Shown: positions 9,961 to 64,000 of the stretch, one piece after another
Layout of the letters: each line of letters opens with the position of its first letter
Numbering within the stretch: the stretch's first letter is position 1
NCBI GenBank assembly: GCA_009760855.2
Contig: WPIO01000124.1
Span: 258,501-322,500 of the forward strand
Origin: Cristatella mucedo
Lineage: Eukaryota; Bryozoa; Phylactolaemata; Cristatellidae
Length of the DNA: 64,000 bases
Direction: 5' to 3'
The notes under the pieces: model-generated
Databases searched by the model: none
Told to the model about the DNA's origin: nothing
What the model saw: the letters and a program-made list of their open reading frames with translations, nothing else
Program-made: the position numbers and the translations under genes

Positions 9961-12725
9961 GCCTGTACCAAGCGCGACGGAAGGATTTCAGCTAACCTCG
10001 TTCTTAATTTGTTATTTCTCGATTGGAAATCCCCAAGTCTTTCCCAGCATCTTAAAAAAATCCATCTGAAGATTCAGAGATACGGCTTTTCAATGCTGTT
10101 ATGAATGAACCGACTTACATATAGTATGTTTTTCTCGAGCTAGTTCTTCGTGAACCTTCTCCCAAATACATGGGAAATCAAACTATAATTAGAAGAAGTG
10201 AATCAATATTTACAGTCAACCTCGAAAAGAAGCTACGTTTTCTGGTTAGTTAGTCCGTTATGAAGTCGGCCACGGTCACGGACACAAGGTTTTTTTTCAT
10301 TAGTCCTAGATGTGATATATGAAGTACTACTACAACGGTAAAGCAATGACAGATGTTTAAAAGGGGATACTTTGCTATTTCACACCCGCCTTCCAAAGCA
10401 AAGTGAAAGTTTATCATAATTTTTCACTGGTGCAAGCTGATGTCCGAATAAAAACTGGTTTTCATCTACCGTTTTGAACCGGCGAGTTTTCACAGCAATG
10501 TTCTGAGCACAAAAAAATGAGCTAAGCCGCCAGAATAAAAGTATCGCACGTATCGCAGGCAACAGCAAGAAAAGCAAACAGCAAAAGAAGCAACTCAGTG
10601 TCAAATGTGGCCAAAACTCAACAGAAACGTGGCATACGACAAACTCTGCAACAGGAAGGAACTGAAGAAGTAGCCAATCGACCTCACATGGTCAAAGCTC
10701 AGCAAAAAAAATAAGCAAAAACACCTCACTTATGACACGATCAAAACAGAAAGAGACTTTAGGTAAGATTGACGACCTAGGTGGTGATGAGTCTTTGTCC
10801 GACATTAGACCTGACCACCTAGTCTGAGCTTACCGCTAGGTCAGTGGACACCAACGCCCGTATTTCGATGCAATACTGAAATTTTGCGTGGTGTTTTATG
10901 GCCATAAGCTAGTAGTAGTAATAATAATATTAATAGAATAGGATAAGTGCAGCACCTAACACGTAATAGTTGCGACATGATCACAAATGTCGACCAGCAG
11001 TTGAGCCTAAACGGTATCGAGGGATAACGTCGCCTTTTTGGAAGAGTTCAAGAGCTCCCTGGAGCTTACACATTAAAGGCTGCAAATCTCTGGAGCTATT
11101 GCTTCACCGTGCTGCGAATGGTAATGATAACATGGTTGATTCGCGGGGTGATTTTTAAATTGGGGTTCGCTGTTGACTTTTGAATTGTATTCAGAATTAA
11201 TGATGTTTAGTATTTTAAGGGAATACTTATAAAATTGCTTGTAATTATTGCTTTGCTGCAGCAGTTAGTATGGTGTATGTCATTTGCATCTCGGTCCCTA
11301 ATACTGCTGAACATTGTGAGAAGATCAATTCCTCAAGTTTAGAGAAACTCATGCCGTCATGAGGATAAATGGTCTCGAACCAATCATCGCCTGTAATGCG
11401 AGTGACAATATAACTAGGTAGCTAATTAAATAATAGCGTGAGCCCTCTTAAAATCTATTTTCAAATGTTGTAAGATTAAGCTGCGTTCACCTGTAGTCGA
11501 TGCAAACACCAACCGTTGCATGACTGACTCAAAACAGGCCAGCAACTTTTGTTTACTGCTGCTGAGAATGTACGAATCTACAAGCTAAAATCTATGCAAA
11601 TATTATATAGCCGAGTTTTCATTAGGTAGATGGCAGACAATTTGGGAGTTGCCGCAATTTGAATTAAATTTGCCAGCTGGCTACATCCTGTAAATTCACT
11701 TGTCGGTTCCTGCCATGTTCGCCAAATACCTAAATAAGTCGCTGCCACTCCCCTGCAGAGGGAAACAAATTTTTTAGACATTGGCAGCAGGTCTTTGTCA
11801 TTACGGTCAGCAAGGTATGGCTTTCCATATCTGACCGAAATCATTTGACTGCTTAGTATATCGCCCAGTTATCTGAATCTGTTGGGAATCTAATCCCCTG
11901 AAAATGGCTCACGCATATTAAAAGAAAGGTCCTGTTACATTTCTAGCTATTTCTTAATTTCCGAAAAACAACATTCTGTAGTGCAGCATTGTGCAGTCGC
12001 ACTCGACGCCGGATATTCTCTGCCCAATGGGATTTTTGATTGGCGGTCAGTGTTGCAAGCAGTTGTATACCCATTTTGCTAGTTACGATTCAAATAGAAA
12101 TAACTAATGATCATCCCAAGCCAATTTCCCGTGTTTCATGAGCATATATATTTAAACCGTTATCTGTCCCACAAAGACGCCAGTCTTTGGGTATCTGTGT
12201 TATCCCATCGACCGCAGAGCAGCTGAGAAACCACCTCTCCTGTTCGAGAGCTGTGGGAACGCCCTACCCTCCGTGAAGCGCCTATTACTTAATGCTGGCC
12301 ATACAAAATACTTGCTTCCGAGTGGGCCGTTCGTGGAGCCGAAAGCAGCCGCAGGGGTGAACGGAGCACGAGAGCGCAGAAGAGCGAATCTCCAGACGGA
12401 CGCCGCTTCCGGCAGGCCCTCGATCTAGGGCTTTGGTTGGGTCCCTAAGCAGACAGCCGTGACATTTTCGCACTTTCTACTACGCAGCCGAGACGGTTTT
12501 CCTCGCCTGCCCGGGCTAGAGCAACGATTGCAGTAGCAACGAGTGGCTGCACTCGCCAGAGCAGATCTGCGTTATGCGGGAATGCGGTTGAACCTGTACT
12601 TTGGTACACAGACCTAATGGTACCCCTTCGGTCCGCCTTTCTGGAGGTCGTCGCTGCAGCCTGTTTATCCGTGAAACGAGACCCTGCGTTTTCACTTTCT
12701 TGAGCATAATCTCGGATCTTCAGGG
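9961..12725. other. Intergenic stretch and 5' region of the kinesin gene, nothing recognised
   Basis: There are 2.8 kb without a supported gene or clear repeat. Small AT-rich simple runs occur at 10915-10937. The last ~500 bases before the kinesin start codon are richer in GC and CG dinucleotides and may hold the promoter or 5' UTR, but no TATA box or initiator at a fitting distance is evident. Confidence 0.4.

Positions 12726-64000
<51,275 letters not shown>

Overview
The window looks like animal nuclear DNA, most likely from an invertebrate bilaterian; nothing in it fixes the phylum. The evidence is spliceosomal introns with GT/AG borders, one kinesin gene spread over tens of kilobases, very dense CR1/L2-type LINEs, tRNA-derived SINEs, Tc1 and hAT transposon remnants, and long (TC)n, (TG)n and (TACA)n tracts. 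There are no bacterial-style operons, and long open frames are rare outside repeats.

Layout. Positions 38-568 hold the last two exons of a gene on the + strand, entering from the left edge. It ends in a CBM2-like carbohydrate-binding module and has a polyadenylation signal at 728-733. Positions 2.5-9.9 kb are a LINE graveyard: two family A LINEs head to head around a (TC)n tract, then several family B LINEs. Positions 9.96-12.7 kb show nothing recognisable.

From 12,726 to beyond the right edge runs the main gene, a kinesin-3 motor of KIF13/Khc-73 type on the + strand. Eight coding exons can be read (12726-12777, 13005-13107, 29391-29483, 38190-38370, 40803-40887, 42001-42135, 60661-60773, 61039-61147). 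They code for about 290 residues of the motor domain, including P-loop, switch I and switch II, and every junction that can be tested is phase-consistent. One short exon between 13,107 and 29,391 could not be placed with confidence. The end of the motor, the FHA domain and the stalk and tail must lie to the right of the window. The introns reach 18.5 kb and are filled with transposable elements.

Inside the 18.5-kb intron (42136-60660), on the opposite strand, lies an uninterrupted 683-codon reading frame (43395-45446). It predicts a low-complexity, mucin-like type I membrane protein: a signal-like hydrophobic segment, a Ser/Ala/Gln/Gly-rich ectodomain, one transmembrane segment and a 69-residue cytoplasmic tail ending in a class I PDZ-ligand-like sequence. 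A TATAAATAG box and four CCAAT boxes lie upstream in the correct orientation for a promoter. This nested gene is the most interesting candidate in the window for something undescribed.

The rest is mobile DNA. LINE family A ends in an ACATT-repeat tail. LINE family B ends in an ATT-repeat tail preceded by a conserved hairpin. About ten tRNA-derived SINE copies are present, along with two related Tc1/mariner relics, one hAT element with recognisable terminal inverted repeats, and a composite inverted-repeat structure at 25.5-27.0 kb with C-rich arms, a TACA tract and telomere-like CCCTAAA sequence.
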